Assembly: GCF_030758775.1 (NCBI RefSeq) | Contig: NZ_CP132384.1 | Coordinates: 620,001 to 684,000, forward strand | DNA length: 64,000 nt | From: Bifidobacterium asteroides | Lineage (GTDB): Bacteria > Actinomycetota > Actinomycetes > Actinomycetales > Bifidobacteriaceae | Reading direction: 5' to 3' | Part shown: piece after piece, positions 18,517 through 28,218 of the stretch | How the letters are laid out: each line of letters begins with the position of its first letter | How positions within the stretch are numbered: position 1 is the stretch's first letter | Notes under the pieces: generated by a model | Databases searched by the model: none | Told to the model about the DNA's origin: nothing | The model's input: the letters and a program-made list of their open reading frames with translations, nothing else | Position numbers and translations under genes: made by a program

Positions 18517-19821
18517 ATGGCTCTATTGACGCCTAATGACATAAGGGAGCATACCTTCCAGACAGTGCGGTTTAAGGAAGGCTACGACGTCGACGAGGTC
18601 GACGACTTCCTGGATCAGGTCACCGATACGGTTGAAGCTCTGGGTAAGCAGGCCATGCAAGGCAACGCTGCTTCCACCCAGTCCCTGGGTACCGATGTGG
18701 CCTCGCTGAACTCGAAGATTTCCGACCTGACGGCTCAGGTCGAATCCCTGCAGAAGGAGAACCGGGATTTGAAGCAGGCCCAGGGGTCCGCCGCCCAACA
18801 GCCTGCCGTGGATGCCCAGACCAAGCGACTGCTGGCCGAGTCCCAGAGCCAGGTCAAGACCCTGGCCTCCCAGAACGACCAGCTCAAGCGTCAGGTCGAG
18901 CAGCTCAACTCCCAAATCGACCAGCTTACCGCCCAGGCCGCCGCAGGCAACAACACCCAGGCGCTGACCAACCAGCTGACGGCCATGCAAAAGGAGCGCG
19001 ACCAGGCCCGCCAGCAGGTCCAGGCTCTGACCAACCAGCTCAATGCCTCCCAGCAGGGCATGGCCACGGCCCGCCAGCAGGTCACCCAGGCCCAGAAGGC
19101 TTCTCAGGAGCAGCAACAGCGCACCGAACAGCTGAACAAGGAGCTGGAGGAGTCCCGCAAGCGCGAGGAGCAGCTGCGTCAGCAGGTCTCCAAGGCCGAG
19201 CCCTCCACCGAAACGGGCAGCCTGCAGCGGATCGCGGGCGCTGGCGCCGAGGCCAGCAGCGAACCCGAGAGGGCCACCGCCATGCTCACCCTGGCCATGC
19301 AACTGCACGATCAGTACGTCGACAAGGGCAAGGCCAACGCCTCCCAGCTGGTGGCCGAGGGCCACGCCCAGCACGACGACATCGTCAAGAAGGCGGAGGA
19401 CTACTCCAAGAGGACCCGCGCCGAAGTGGACGAGTATTCCAAGCGCGTGCACTCCGAGGCCGATGGCTACTCACAGCGCGTACGCTCCCAGGCTGACGAG
19501 TACTCGGTCAAGACCCGTTCCGACGCCGACGCCTATTCCAAGCGCCAGCACACCCAGGCCGACGAGTACGAGACCCAGGTGCAGACCCGTGCCCAGGAGT
19601 ACGACAAGAACACCCGCGACAGCGCCGACCGCTATGCCGCCGATGTCAAGAACAAGCTCATGGATCAGTCCAAGGTTCTGGAGGAGAACATCCAGGGTCT
19701 CAAGCAGTTCGAGGCGGGCTACCGCAGCAAGCTGACCGAGTTCCTCAACCAGCTCATCAACCAGATCTCGGACACCAGCAATTACCAGTCCATGGAAAAG
19801 AAGTCCGAACAGGCCCACTGA
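18517..19821 (+). CDS. divIVA: DivIVA/Wag31 polar growth and septum protein, extended
   Basis: DivIVA binds negatively curved membrane and directs polar wall growth and septum placement in Actinobacteria. The N-terminal lipid-binding domain (LTPNDIREHTFQTVRFKEGY, then DVDEVDDFLDQV) is standard. A long Gln-rich coiled coil follows (about residues 70-230), then eight 11-residue repeats (294-381) and a short helical tail. The 434-residue length exceeds most family members. ATG 18517 is chosen because GGAG lies seven bases upstream; the GTG at 18505 overlaps that site. It sits between yggT and lspA. Confidence 0.94.
   Translation: MALLTPNDIREHTFQTVRFKEGYDVDEVDDFLDQVTDTVEALGKQAMQGNAASTQSLGTDVASLNSKISDLTAQVESLQKENRDLKQAQGSAAQQPAVDAQTKRLLAESQSQVKTLASQNDQLKRQVEQLNSQIDQLTAQAAAGNNTQALTNQLTAMQKERDQARQQVQALTNQLNASQQGMATARQQVTQAQKASQEQQQRTEQLNKELEESRKREEQLRQQVSKAEPSTETGSLQRIAGAGAEASSEPERATAMLTLAMQLHDQYVDKGKANASQLVAEGHAQHDDIVKKAEDYSKRTRAEVDEYSKRVHSEADGYSQRVRSQADEYSVKTRSDADAYSKRQHTQADEYETQVQTRAQEYDKNTRDSADRYAADVKNKLMDQSKVLEENIQGLKQFEAGYRSKLTEFLNQLINQISDTSNYQSMEKKSEQAH
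19396..19659 (+). repeat. eight in-frame 33-bp-period repeats in divIVA
   Basis: Eight consecutive 11-residue units start at 19396, 19429, 19462, 19495, 19528, 19561, 19594 and 19627. The consensus is acidic or Gln, x, Tyr, usually Ser, then mixed charged residues, often ending in Ala. Examples are EDYSKRTRAEV, DEYSKRVHSEA and DGYSQRVRSQA. An 11-residue period fits a hendecad, right-handed coiled coil, unlike the heptads upstream. Confidence 0.9.
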
Positions 19822-19833
19822 TTCCATCCGGTA

Positions 19834-20364
19834 ATGACCAAGAACACATACAAGAGACGGCTGCGCGGGCGCGTGGCCGTCTTCGTCGCTCTGGCGGCAG
19901 TGGCCATAGCGTTGGATCAGGTGACCAAGGCCTTGGCCTTGGCTCGGCTGGGCAAGGGGGTCAGTGTGGCACTGCCGGGTCCTCTGCATGGTCTGCGACT
20001 GGTGCGCAACCCTGGGGCTTCTCTTGGATTGGGATCCGGGAGTACCTGGGTCATATCCCTGATCGCCCTGGCCGCCTGCCTGCTCATCATTGTTCTGGCC
20101 CTGCGGACCACCTCCATGGCCTGGACCCTGGCCCTCTCCCTGGCCTTCTCAGGGGCGGCAGGCAATCTGATCGACCGGGTGGCCTATGCATCAGGCTTTC
20201 TTGACGGTGCCGTGGTCGACTTTCTGGACTACGGATGGTCGGTGGGCAATGTGGCCGACATCTATCTGACTCTGGCCGGTATTGCCGTGGTGGCGCTCAT
20301 TGCCTGCAACGTGCAGTTCAGCGACAGATCCCAACCCAAAGAACATGGGGGAGCGGCCAAGTGA
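19834..20364 (+). CDS. lspA: lipoprotein signal peptidase (signal peptidase II)
   Basis: LspA cleaves signal peptides from diacylglyceryl-modified prolipoproteins in the membrane. Four hydrophobic segments are visible. The catalytic aspartates are Asp114 in NLIDRV and Asp142 in NVADIY. The conserved LRLVRNPGASLGLG loop is present. It follows divIVA by 12 bases. Its stop overlaps the GTG start of rluD by four bases, the usual lspA-rluD coupling. Confidence 0.96.
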   Translation: MTKNTYKRRLRGRVAVFVALAAVAIALDQVTKALALARLGKGVSVALPGPLHGLRLVRNPGASLGLGSGSTWVISLIALAACLLIIVLALRTTSMAWTLALSLAFSGAAGNLIDRVAYASGFLDGAVVDFLDYGWSVGNVADIYLTLAGIAVVALIACNVQFSDRSQPKEHGGAAK

Positions 20365-21290
20365 CCCGGCTTCTTCCCACGCCGGATGCCCTGGTGGGTC
20401 GGCGCCTGGATATGGCCCTGTCCAAGATGCTGGGCCTGTCCAGGGCCAAGGCCAGCGATCTGGTGGCCCAGGGCCATGTGCGGATCATGGGCCGTCGGGT
20501 GGACAAGGCCACCACCCTGATGAGCGGCGATCTGATAGAGCTGGACGAACCCGAGCCGGCCACACAGGTGGAGCCGGTGGCTGAGGACATGCCCGTGGTC
20601 TACGAGGATGAGGACGTGGTCGTCGTTGACAAGCCGGTTGGGGTGGCGGCACATCCCTCCATAGGCTGGACCGGACCAACTGTTCTGGGCAGCCTCCTGC
20701 AGCGGGGCACCCACATCACCTCCATGGGGGCCCAGGGCCGTCAGGGCATCGTCTCCCGCCTGGACGCAGGCACCAGCGGCCTTATGCTGGTCTGCAAGTC
20801 CGACCTGGCCTACAAGGAGATGCGCCGGCAGTTCGCTCGGCATGAGGTGGTCAAGATCTACCACGCCCTGGTCCAGGGCAATCTTTCCCAGGACAAGGCC
20901 ACCATCGAGGCTCCCATCGGCCGGGCCCGGGTCTCGGACTTCCGCTTCACCGTCACCCCTGCAGGCAAGGAGGCCATCACCCACTGGGACGTACTGGAGC
21001 GCTTCGGCTCGGCCACCCTGGTCAGCGTCAATCTGGAGACCGGGCGCACCCATCAGATACGCGTGCACTTCTCTTCCATAGGCCACCCCCTGGTGGGCGA
21101 CCACATGTACGGGGCCAACCCCGACCTGGCGGAGCGACTGGGCCTGAAGCGGCAGTGGCTGCACGCCATGCGCCTGGAATTCCGCCATCCCCGCACCAAG
21201 ATCTGGACCAAGGTGGTCTCCTCCTATCCGGCTGATCTGCGCCGCGCCCTGCAGATAGAACGCCAGAGCGCCACTGGTATACGCAGCTAG
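20361..21290 (+). CDS. rluD: RluA/RluD-family ribosomal large subunit pseudouridine synthase
   Basis: This enzyme isomerises uridines to pseudouridine in 23S rRNA. It has an N-terminal S4 RNA-binding domain (about residues 10-60) and the catalytic motif SRLDAGTSGL with Asp135. Further RluA-type motifs are VVDKPVGVAAHPS, TGRTHQIRVHF and HPLVGDHMYG. The start is the GTG overlapping lspA (309 residues). The exact rRNA target (positions 1911/1915/1917 for RluD) is inferred from the family only. Confidence 0.93.
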   Translation: MTRLLPTPDALVGRRLDMALSKMLGLSRAKASDLVAQGHVRIMGRRVDKATTLMSGDLIELDEPEPATQVEPVAEDMPVVYEDEDVVVVDKPVGVAAHPSIGWTGPTVLGSLLQRGTHITSMGAQGRQGIVSRLDAGTSGLMLVCKSDLAYKEMRRQFARHEVVKIYHALVQGNLSQDKATIEAPIGRARVSDFRFTVTPAGKEAITHWDVLERFGSATLVSVNLETGRTHQIRVHFSSIGHPLVGDHMYGANPDLAERLGLKRQWLHAMRLEFRHPRTKIWTKVVSSYPADLRRALQIERQSATGIRS

Positions 21291-21333
21291 CGGACTCCGG
21301 CGATTCGGCCAGGGTCCTGGGTAAGTTGGAGAT

Positions 21334-24300
21334 ATGTCCTCAACCCGGTCAGACTTCGTTCACCTTCACACCCATACCCACTATTCCACCCTGGACGGGG
21401 CCAGCAGGATCCCCGACCTGGTTGCCGAGGTGGGGCGGCTGGGGCAGCCGGCCGTGGCCATCACCGACCACGGCAACATGCACGGGGCCTACGAGCTCTG
21501 GCGGACGGCCGTGGATGCCGACATCAAGCCCATCATCGGCATCGAGGCCTACGTGACCCCTGAGACTGCCCGCCAGGACAAGAGCCGGGTCCACTGGGGA
21601 ACCGACGAGCAGCGTTCCGACGATGTCTCCGGAGGCGGCTTCATCACCCACATGACCCTCTGGGCCAGCGACGACACGGGTCTGGTCAACCTGATCAAGG
21701 CCTCCTCGGTGGCCAATCTGGAGGGCTTGGTCGGCAAGTGGCCCCGCATGGACAAGGACCTGCTGTCCACCTACCACCAGGGGGTCATCGCCACCACCGG
21801 CTGCCCCTCGGGCATCATCCAGACCAGGCTGAGGCTGGGCCAGTTCGACGAGGCCCTGCGGGCGGCAGGGGAGTTCCAGGACATCTTCGGCAAGGAGAAC
21901 TACTACGTGGAGCTGATGGACCACGGGCTGGAGATCGAGCATCGGGTGACCAAGGAACTGCTGGAGATCGCCCGTCGTCTGGATGCCCCCCTGGTGGCCA
22001 CCAACGACTCGCACTATGTGCGCAAGGAGGACGCCTCGGCCCAGGATGCCCTGCTCTGCATCAACTCGGGATCCCGGCTGACCGACCCTGGACGCTTCAA
22101 GTTCGACGGCACCGGCTACTACATCCGCTCGGCACAGGAGATGCGGGAGATCTTCAAGGAGTTCCCCGAAGCCTGCGACAACACCCTGGAGATCGCGGAA
22201 CGCTGCAACGTCATGTTCGACGATCACGAGGACGGGGCCTTCATGCCCCGCTTCGACTGCCCGGAGGGCTGGGACGAGACCTCCCTCTTCCTGAAGAAGG
22301 TGGACGAGGGGTTGAAGAACCGCTACCCGGACGGGGTGCCCGAGGAGGTCTCCCACCAGGCCGACTACGAGTGCGGGGTCATCTGCCAGATGCAGTTCAC
22401 CGGATACTTCCTGGTGGTGGCCGATTACATCAACTGGGCCAAGCAGCATGGCATCATGGTGGGGCCGGGCCGTGGATCGGCGGCAGGATCCATGGTGGCC
22501 TACGCCATGGGCATCACCGAGCTGGATCCGCTCAAGCACGGGCTGATCTTCGAGCGCTTCCTCAACCCCGAGCGCGTCTCCCTGCCCGATATCGACGTGG
22601 ACTTCGACCCCGAGGGGCGCATGAAGGTCCTGGACTACGTGGGCCGCAAGTACGGCTCCGACAAGGTGGCCCAGTGCGTGACCTACGGCACCATCAAGAC
22701 CAAGCAGGCCCTGAAGGACTCGGCCAGGATCATGGACTACGAGTACTCGGTGGGCGACCAGGTCACCAAGGCCCTGCCGCCCACGGTCAACGGCAAGGAC
22801 ATGAGCCTCAAGGAGATCTTCGACCCCCAGTCCAAGCGCTACCCGGAGGCCAAGGAGTTCCGTGACCTGTACGAGTCCAACCCGGACGTCAAGCGGATCA
22901 CCGAGGAAGCCAAGGGCATCGAGGGCATCATCCGCCAGACCGGCGTGCACGCCTGCGCCACCATCATGGCCTCCAACCCCATCACCAATACCTCGCCGCT
23001 GATGGAGCGCACCGACGGTACGGTGACCACCACCTTCGAGTACCACACCTGCGAAACCCTGGGGCTGGTCAAGATGGACTTCCTGGGGCTGTCCAACCTG
23101 ACGGTCATCAGGGACACGGTCGCCAACATCAAGCGCAATGGCAAGGAGCCCATCAGCATCGAGAAAGTCCCCCTGGACGACAAGGAGACCTATCAGCTGC
23201 TCTCCCGGGGCGACACCCTGGGCGTCTTCCAGCTCGATGGCGACGGGATGCGATCCCTGCTGCGCATGCTCAAGCCCGACAACTTCAACGACATCTCCGC
23301 CCTGATCGCCCTCTACCGGCCAGGGCCCATGGATATGAACTCGCACATCAACTATGCCAAGCGCAAGAACGGGCTGCAGAAGATCGAGCCCATTCATCCG
23401 GAGGTGGCCAAGCCCCTGGCGGGCGTGCTTGACGAGACCTACGGTCTGATCGTCTACCAGGAGCAGGTCCAGTCCGCAGCCCGGATTCTGGCCGGCTACT
23501 CCCTGGGCCGAGCCGACGTGCTCCGAAGGGCCATGGGCAAGAAAAAGCCCGATGTCCTGGCCAAGGAGCAGGTCCCCTTCTTCCAGGGCATGAAAGAGCA
23601 CGGCTACTCCCAGGAGGCCGCCCAAGCGGTCTGGGACGTCCTGGTGCCCTTCTCCGGCTACGCCTTCAACAAGGCGCACTCCGCGGCCTACGCCCTGATC
23701 GCATACTGGACCGCCTACCTGAAGACCCACTATCCGGTGGAGTTCATGGCCGCTCTGCTGCAGAACGAGAAGACCAACAAGGACAAGACCGCCCTCTACC
23801 TGGGTGAGGCCAGAAGGATGGGCATCCGCATCCTGGCGCCTGACATCAACGAGTCCGTGGCCGAGTACTCCGCTGTCGGCGACGTGGTCCGCTTCGGCCT
23901 GGGAGCCATCCGCAATGTGGGCGACAAGGTGGTGGCGGACATCATCAAGGAACGCCAGGGGCCCCGGGGCAAGTACGTCAACTTCATGGACTTCGTCAAG
24001 CGGGTGCCCATGGAGGTGCTCAACAAGCGAACCGTGGAATCCCTGATCAAGGGCGGCGCCTTCGACGGCATCGACCCCAACAGGAGGGCCCTCTTCCAGA
24101 TTCATGACGAGGCCGTCGACCAGGTCATGCCCATCAAGCGCAAGCAGGCCGAGGGCCAGTTCGATCTCTTCGCCGACCCCGATGACGACGTGCCCCAGCA
24201 GGATGCCTTGGGCGATGCCCAGGTGACCGTGCCCGACATCGACGAGTGGGACAAGTCTACCAAGCTCAACTTCGAGCGGCAGATGCTGGGTCTGTACGTG

Positions 24301-24891
24301 TCCGACCATCCCTTGAGCGGCATGACTTCGGTTCTGGCTGGCATGCGTGACATGTCCATCGCCCAGCTGCTCAACCGGTCCAAGGGCATGGACGGCAAGG
24401 CGGTGACCCTGGCGGGGCTGGTCACTGCTGTGGACCGCCGGGTCTCCAAGAAGGGCAATCCTTGGGCCATCGTCACCATCGAGGATCTGGAGAGCTCCAT
24501 TCAGTGCATGTTCTTTGGCAAGGTCTACGACGCCCACTCCGACGACCTGGTCCTGGACTCGGTCATCCGGGTGAAGGGTGTGGTCGAGCTGCGGGACGAG
24601 GCCACCAACATCCGCGTCACCGATATGGAGGTGCCCGTCCTGGAGTCGGCGGACGAGCGGCCTCTGACCATCACCCTGCCCAGGCAGGCCCTGGATCGGG
24701 GGCACATGGAGCGGCTGGCCCGGATACTCAAGTCCCACCCCGGCTACTGCCAGGTTCGTCTGGCGGTCACCGACGACCGGGGCAACGTCCGCCTGCTGAC
24801 CTTTGGCGACGGATTCCGCACCAGGCACGACACCTCCATGATGGCCGAGATCAAGTCGGTCTTCGGACCCTCCTGCCTGCCGTCGGCCTAG
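21334..24891 (+). CDS. dnaE: DNA polymerase III subunit alpha
   Basis: DnaE is the replicative polymerase catalytic subunit. The 1185-residue protein has the N-terminal PHP domain (HLHTHTHYSTLDGA), the C-family polymerase core with Asp419 and Asp421 in DIDVDF, a helix-hairpin-helix region, and a C-terminal OB-fold (VTLAGLVTAVDRRVSKKG). Length is that of actinobacterial DnaE1. No intein or frame break is seen. The upstream neighbour is rluD and the his operon follows on the same strand after 82 bases. Confidence 0.97.
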   Translation: MSSTRSDFVHLHTHTHYSTLDGASRIPDLVAEVGRLGQPAVAITDHGNMHGAYELWRTAVDADIKPIIGIEAYVTPETARQDKSRVHWGTDEQRSDDVSGGGFITHMTLWASDDTGLVNLIKASSVANLEGLVGKWPRMDKDLLSTYHQGVIATTGCPSGIIQTRLRLGQFDEALRAAGEFQDIFGKENYYVELMDHGLEIEHRVTKELLEIARRLDAPLVATNDSHYVRKEDASAQDALLCINSGSRLTDPGRFKFDGTGYYIRSAQEMREIFKEFPEACDNTLEIAERCNVMFDDHEDGAFMPRFDCPEGWDETSLFLKKVDEGLKNRYPDGVPEEVSHQADYECGVICQMQFTGYFLVVADYINWAKQHGIMVGPGRGSAAGSMVAYAMGITELDPLKHGLIFERFLNPERVSLPDIDVDFDPEGRMKVLDYVGRKYGSDKVAQCVTYGTIKTKQALKDSARIMDYEYSVGDQVTKALPPTVNGKDMSLKEIFDPQSKRYPEAKEFRDLYESNPDVKRITEEAKGIEGIIRQTGVHACATIMASNPITNTSPLMERTDGTVTTTFEYHTCETLGLVKMDFLGLSNLTVIRDTVANIKRNGKEPISIEKVPLDDKETYQLLSRGDTLGVFQLDGDGMRSLLRMLKPDNFNDISALIALYRPGPMDMNSHINYAKRKNGLQKIEPIHPEVAKPLAGVLDETYGLIVYQEQVQSAARILAGYSLGRADVLRRAMGKKKPDVLAKEQVPFFQGMKEHGYSQEAAQAVWDVLVPFSGYAFNKAHSAAYALIAYWTAYLKTHYPVEFMAALLQNEKTNKDKTALYLGEARRMGIRILAPDINESVAEYSAVGDVVRFGLGAIRNVGDKVVADIIKERQGPRGKYVNFMDFVKRVPMEVLNKRTVESLIKGGAFDGIDPNRRALFQIHDEAVDQVMPIKRKQAEGQFDLFADPDDDVPQQDALGDAQVTVPDIDEWDKSTKLNFERQMLGLYVSDHPLSGMTSVLAGMRDMSIAQLLNRSKGMDGKAVTLAGLVTAVDRRVSKKGNPWAIVTIEDLESSIQCMFFGKVYDAHSDDLVLDSVIRVKGVVELRDEATNIRVTDMEVPVLESADERPLTITLPRQALDRGHMERLARILKSHPGYCQVRLAVTDDRGNVRLLTFGDGFRTRHDTSMMAEIKSVFGPSCLPSA

Positions 24892-24904
24892 GATACGCCC
24901 GGAA

Positions 24905-24932
24905 CCGTCTCACCATATGGGACGGCGGTGAG
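24905..24932 (+). promoter_or_regulatory. two overlapping, mutually exclusive hairpins between dnaE and hisD
   Basis: CCGTC (24905-24909) can pair with GACGG (24921-24925). CTCACC (24909-24914) can pair with GGTGAG (24927-24932). The two stems cannot form together. No T-run follows and no His-codon leader peptide is present. This may be the dnaE transcript end or a his leader; support is weak. Confidence 0.3.
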
Positions 24933-24973
24933 TCGCTGGCTTTGGCGACACAAAAGTTCACTACCATCAAAGT

Positions 24974-26371
24974 ATGTCAAAGCTCATGATGAGAACCATG
25001 GATCTGCGCGGGAAAACCATGTCTCGCGCCCAACTCCTCGCCGCCATGCCCCGAGCCGATATGGGTACCCGGGAGGCCAGCGCCCAGGTGCGGCCCATAC
25101 TGGACCAGGTGCGCGAGCATGGGGCTGCGGCCCTGCGCGACCTGGAGGAGAGGTTCGACCATGTGCGTCCCCATGATCTGAGGGTCCCGGCATCGGCCAT
25201 GCAGGAGGCCTTGGACGGGCTGGACCCCAAGGTCAGGGCGGCAATCGAGGAGTCCGTTAGCCGCATCCGCAAGGTCTGCACCACCCAGGTGCCCAAGCCC
25301 ATGGCCACCGACCTGGCACCCGGCGCCCGGGTCAGCGAGCGGTGGATCCCGGTTCAACGTGTGGGTCTGTACGTGCCTGGAGGCAAGGCCCTGTACCCCT
25401 CCTCGGTCATCATGAACGCGGTCCCCGCCCAGATTGCCGGTGTCGATTCCCTGGCTGTGGCCACTCCGCCTGCCTCTGACGATCCCCGCGGTCTGCCAGC
25501 GGCCATCATCCTGGCCACCTGCGCCATCCTGGGGGTGGACGAGGTCTATGCCGTGGGCGGCGCCCAGGCCGTGGCCATGTTCGCATACGGGGCCAAGGGG
25601 TCCGAGCCCCAGGACGGGGAGATTCTCTGCGATCCGGTTGACAAGATCACCGGCCCGGGCAACATCTTCGTGGCGACAGCCAAGCAGATGGTCTCCGGCA
25701 TGGTGGGCATCGACGCCGTGGCCGGCCCCACGGAAATCGCTATTCTGGCTGACGGGCAAGCCAACCCCGACTGGGTTGCGGCAGACCTGATCGGCCAGGC
25801 CGAGCATGACGAGCTGGCCGGCTCGGTGCTGATCACCGACAGCCAGGATCTGGCCCAGGGTGTTCAGGAGGCTCTGGGGCGCAGGGTGCCTCGGACCGAG
25901 CATGCCGACCGGGTGCGCACCTCTCTGGGCGGCAACCAGTCGGGAATCATCCTGACCGACGGGATCGACCAGTCCATCGACGTGGCCAATGCCTATGCAG
26001 CCGAACATCTGGAGGTTCAGACGGCCGATCCTGATGCCGTCATCGACCGGATTCGAAACGCGGGCGCCATCTTCCGCGGCCCATACTCTCCTGTTCCCCT
26101 GGGCGACTACATGTCCGGGTCCAACCACGTCCTGCCTACCGGCGGAACCGCCCGGTTCGACGTGGCCCTGGGCGTCCACACCTTCATGAAGCCTGTCGAA
26201 GTCATCGAATATGACGAGGAGGGGCTCAAGCCCATCGCGGCCAAGATCAACGATTTCGCCGTAGCCGAGGACCTGCCCGCCCATGGCGAGTGCATTCTGA
26301 GCCGGTTCCTGGACGACCCCTATGACAAGGCCGACCTGGAAGCCAACGAAGAGAAGGCCGGTCTGCGGTGA
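24974..26371 (+). CDS. hisD: histidinol dehydrogenase
   Basis: HisD oxidises L-histidinol to L-histidine in two NAD-dependent steps, the end of the pathway. The 465-residue protein shows VGLYVPGGKALYPSSV, EVYAVGGAQAVAMFAYG, GPGNIFVATAKQ, AGPTEIAILAD and AEHLE motifs with zinc and substrate residues. Several ATG codons (24974, 24986, 24989, 24998) could start it; no strong ribosome site precedes any. It opens the his operon and overlaps hisC by GTGA. Confidence 0.96.
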   Translation: MSKLMMRTMDLRGKTMSRAQLLAAMPRADMGTREASAQVRPILDQVREHGAAALRDLEERFDHVRPHDLRVPASAMQEALDGLDPKVRAAIEESVSRIRKVCTTQVPKPMATDLAPGARVSERWIPVQRVGLYVPGGKALYPSSVIMNAVPAQIAGVDSLAVATPPASDDPRGLPAAIILATCAILGVDEVYAVGGAQAVAMFAYGAKGSEPQDGEILCDPVDKITGPGNIFVATAKQMVSGMVGIDAVAGPTEIAILADGQANPDWVAADLIGQAEHDELAGSVLITDSQDLAQGVQEALGRRVPRTEHADRVRTSLGGNQSGIILTDGIDQSIDVANAYAAEHLEVQTADPDAVIDRIRNAGAIFRGPYSPVPLGDYMSGSNHVLPTGGTARFDVALGVHTFMKPVEVIEYDEEGLKPIAAKINDFAVAEDLPAHGECILSRFLDDPYDKADLEANEEKAGLR

Positions 26372-27516
26372 GTGCCATACCAGCCGATCTGCCCCTGCGT
26401 ACGGATCTGGTGGGAGAGGAGCCCTACGGCGCCCCCCAGCTGGATGTCCCGGTCTGCCTGAATGTCAACGAGAACCCCTACCCCTTGGATCAAGAAGTGG
26501 TTGAGGCCATCTGCCAGCGTGTGCGCCAGGTGGCCCCCGGCCTCAATCGTTATCCGGACAGGGAGCATGAGGAACTGCGGCGGGCCCTGGCGGCCTATCT
26601 GAAGAGGGAATCAGGGACCTCGCTCGAGCCCGAGCAGATCTGGGCGGCCAACGGGTCCAATGAGATCATGCTCCAGCTCTTCCAGGCCTTCGGCGGACCG
26701 GGCAGGACCGCCTTGGGCTGCGACCCGACCTACTCCATGTATCCCGAGTACGCCAGGGACACCTTCACCGACTGGGAACTGGCCCATCGGCTGCCCGATT
26801 TCAGCCTGGACATGGATGCGACCATCGAGCGCATCAAGGCTTTGAGGCCAGCCATGGTTCTGGTGACCAGCCCCAACAATCCCACGGGGACGCCCCTGCC
26901 CATGGATCAGCTGACCAGGCTTCTTGAGGCCTGCTCCAAGGTCCCTGTAGCGGGCGCGGATCCGTCCTCCCGACCCATCGTGGTCGTGGACGAGGCCTAC
27001 ATCGAGTTCCGCGACCCGGGCACACCCTCGGCGGTCAGCCTGATCGGGCAGTACGACCATCTGGCAGTCAGCCGGACCATGTCCAAGGCCTTCGCCTTCG
27101 CTGGCGCCAGGGTGGGCTATTTGGCCGCATCCCAGGGAATAGTCGACGCGGTCCGCATCGTCCGAATGCCCTACCACCTGAGTGCTTTGACCCAGGCTGC
27201 GGCCCTGGCTGCCCTGGAGCACACGGACCTCCAGCTGGCTCGGGTGGATCAGCTTCGCCAGACCCGTCGGCGGACCGCCCAGTGGCTGGCCGGACAGAAG
27301 TTCCATGGTCAGCCCTTGACGGTGGTGCCATCGGCGTCCAACTTCATCCTCTTCGGCATCTTCCCCGACCGGGATGCCGTCTTCGATGCCATGAAGGATG
27401 AAGGCGTGCTGATCCGGGCCGTGGGCCCCCAGGGCTACCTGAGGGTCTGCATGGGCACGGACGCGGAGATGGATCGATTCCGTCAAACCCTGGTCCATGT
27501 CCTCAAGCGGTTCTAG
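26368..27516 (+). CDS. hisC: histidinol-phosphate aminotransferase
   Basis: HisC is a class II PLP aminotransferase that converts imidazole-acetol phosphate to histidinol phosphate. The PLP lysine is Lys240 in TMSKAFAFAGARVGY. Further motifs are NVNENPYP, SPNNPTGTP and VVDEAYIEF. The GTG start lies within the hisD stop. Length (382 residues) is normal. Confidence 0.96.
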   Translation: MSAIPADLPLRTDLVGEEPYGAPQLDVPVCLNVNENPYPLDQEVVEAICQRVRQVAPGLNRYPDREHEELRRALAAYLKRESGTSLEPEQIWAANGSNEIMLQLFQAFGGPGRTALGCDPTYSMYPEYARDTFTDWELAHRLPDFSLDMDATIERIKALRPAMVLVTSPNNPTGTPLPMDQLTRLLEACSKVPVAGADPSSRPIVVVDEAYIEFRDPGTPSAVSLIGQYDHLAVSRTMSKAFAFAGARVGYLAASQGIVDAVRIVRMPYHLSALTQAAALAALEHTDLQLARVDQLRQTRRRTAQWLAGQKFHGQPLTVVPSASNFILFGIFPDRDAVFDAMKDEGVLIRAVGPQGYLRVCMGTDAEMDRFRQTLVHVLKRF

Positions 27517-27615
27517 GAGGATGCAGACCAGCCGAACGGCTATGCTGGTGGTCTAGACGCCGTGCAGAAGACACAGTGCGAACTGGAGAGCGCGGCAGAA
27601 AGCGGAGGAGCAGCA

Positions 27616-28218
27616 ATGGCAGGCAGAACAGCCACCATCACCCGCCAGACCAGTGAATCCAAGGTGAGCCTGAGTCTGGACCTGGATGGCACCGGAGTGA
27701 CCGATATCGACACCTCGGTTCCCTTCTATGACCATATGATGACGGCCCTGGGCAGGCATTCCCTGATCGACCTGACCATCAAGGCCAGCGGGGACACCCA
27801 GATCGACGTCCATCACACCGTCGAGGACGTGGCCATCGTCTTTGGCGAGGCCCTGGCCCAGGCCCTGGGCGACAAGCGGGGCATCAAGCGCTTCGCCGAT
27901 GCCACCGTTCCCCTGGACGAGGCCCTGGCACGAGCCGTGGTCGACATTTCCGGCAGGCCCTATGCGGTCTGCACCGGCGAGCCCGAGGGGTTCGAGTACG
28001 CCATGATCGGCGGGCACTTCACCGGCTCCCTGGTCAGGCACGTCATGGAGTCCATCGCCCTGCATGCCGGCATCTGCCTGCACCTGACACTCTTGTCGGG
28101 CAGGGATCCGCACCACATCGCCGAGGCTGAGTTCAAGGCCCTGGCCAGGGCTCTGCGCTTCGCCGTGGAGCCTGATCCCAGGGTGAAGGGGATCCCCAGC
28201 ACCAAGGGGTCGCTATGA
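27616..28218 (+). CDS. hisB: imidazoleglycerol-phosphate dehydratase
   Basis: This single-function HisB dehydrates imidazole glycerol phosphate. The two metal-binding motifs are present as [12 protein letters not shown] and [21 protein letters not shown] 27616 follows a GGAGGAG ribosome site by five bases and gives the usual 200 residues; an upstream in-frame start at 27562 adds an unconserved 18-residue leader. The phosphatase half found in E. coli HisB is absent, as expected. Confidence 0.96.
   Translation: MAGRTATITRQTSESKVSLSLDLDGTGVTDIDTSVPFYDHMMTALGRHSLIDLTIKASGDTQIDVHHTVEDVAIVFGEALAQALGDKRGIKRFADATVPLDEALARAVVDISGRPYAVCTGEPEGFEYAMIGGHFTGSLVRHVMESIALHAGICLHLTLLSGRDPHHIAEAEFKALARALRFAVEPDPRVKGIPSTKGSL

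Noticed and set aside
21349-24828. A 1159-residue open frame antisense to dnaE
   Set aside because: High-GC codon bias keeps the opposite frame open. The predicted product is Gly/Leu/Val/His-rich without family motifs, while the plus strand encodes an unmistakable DnaE.
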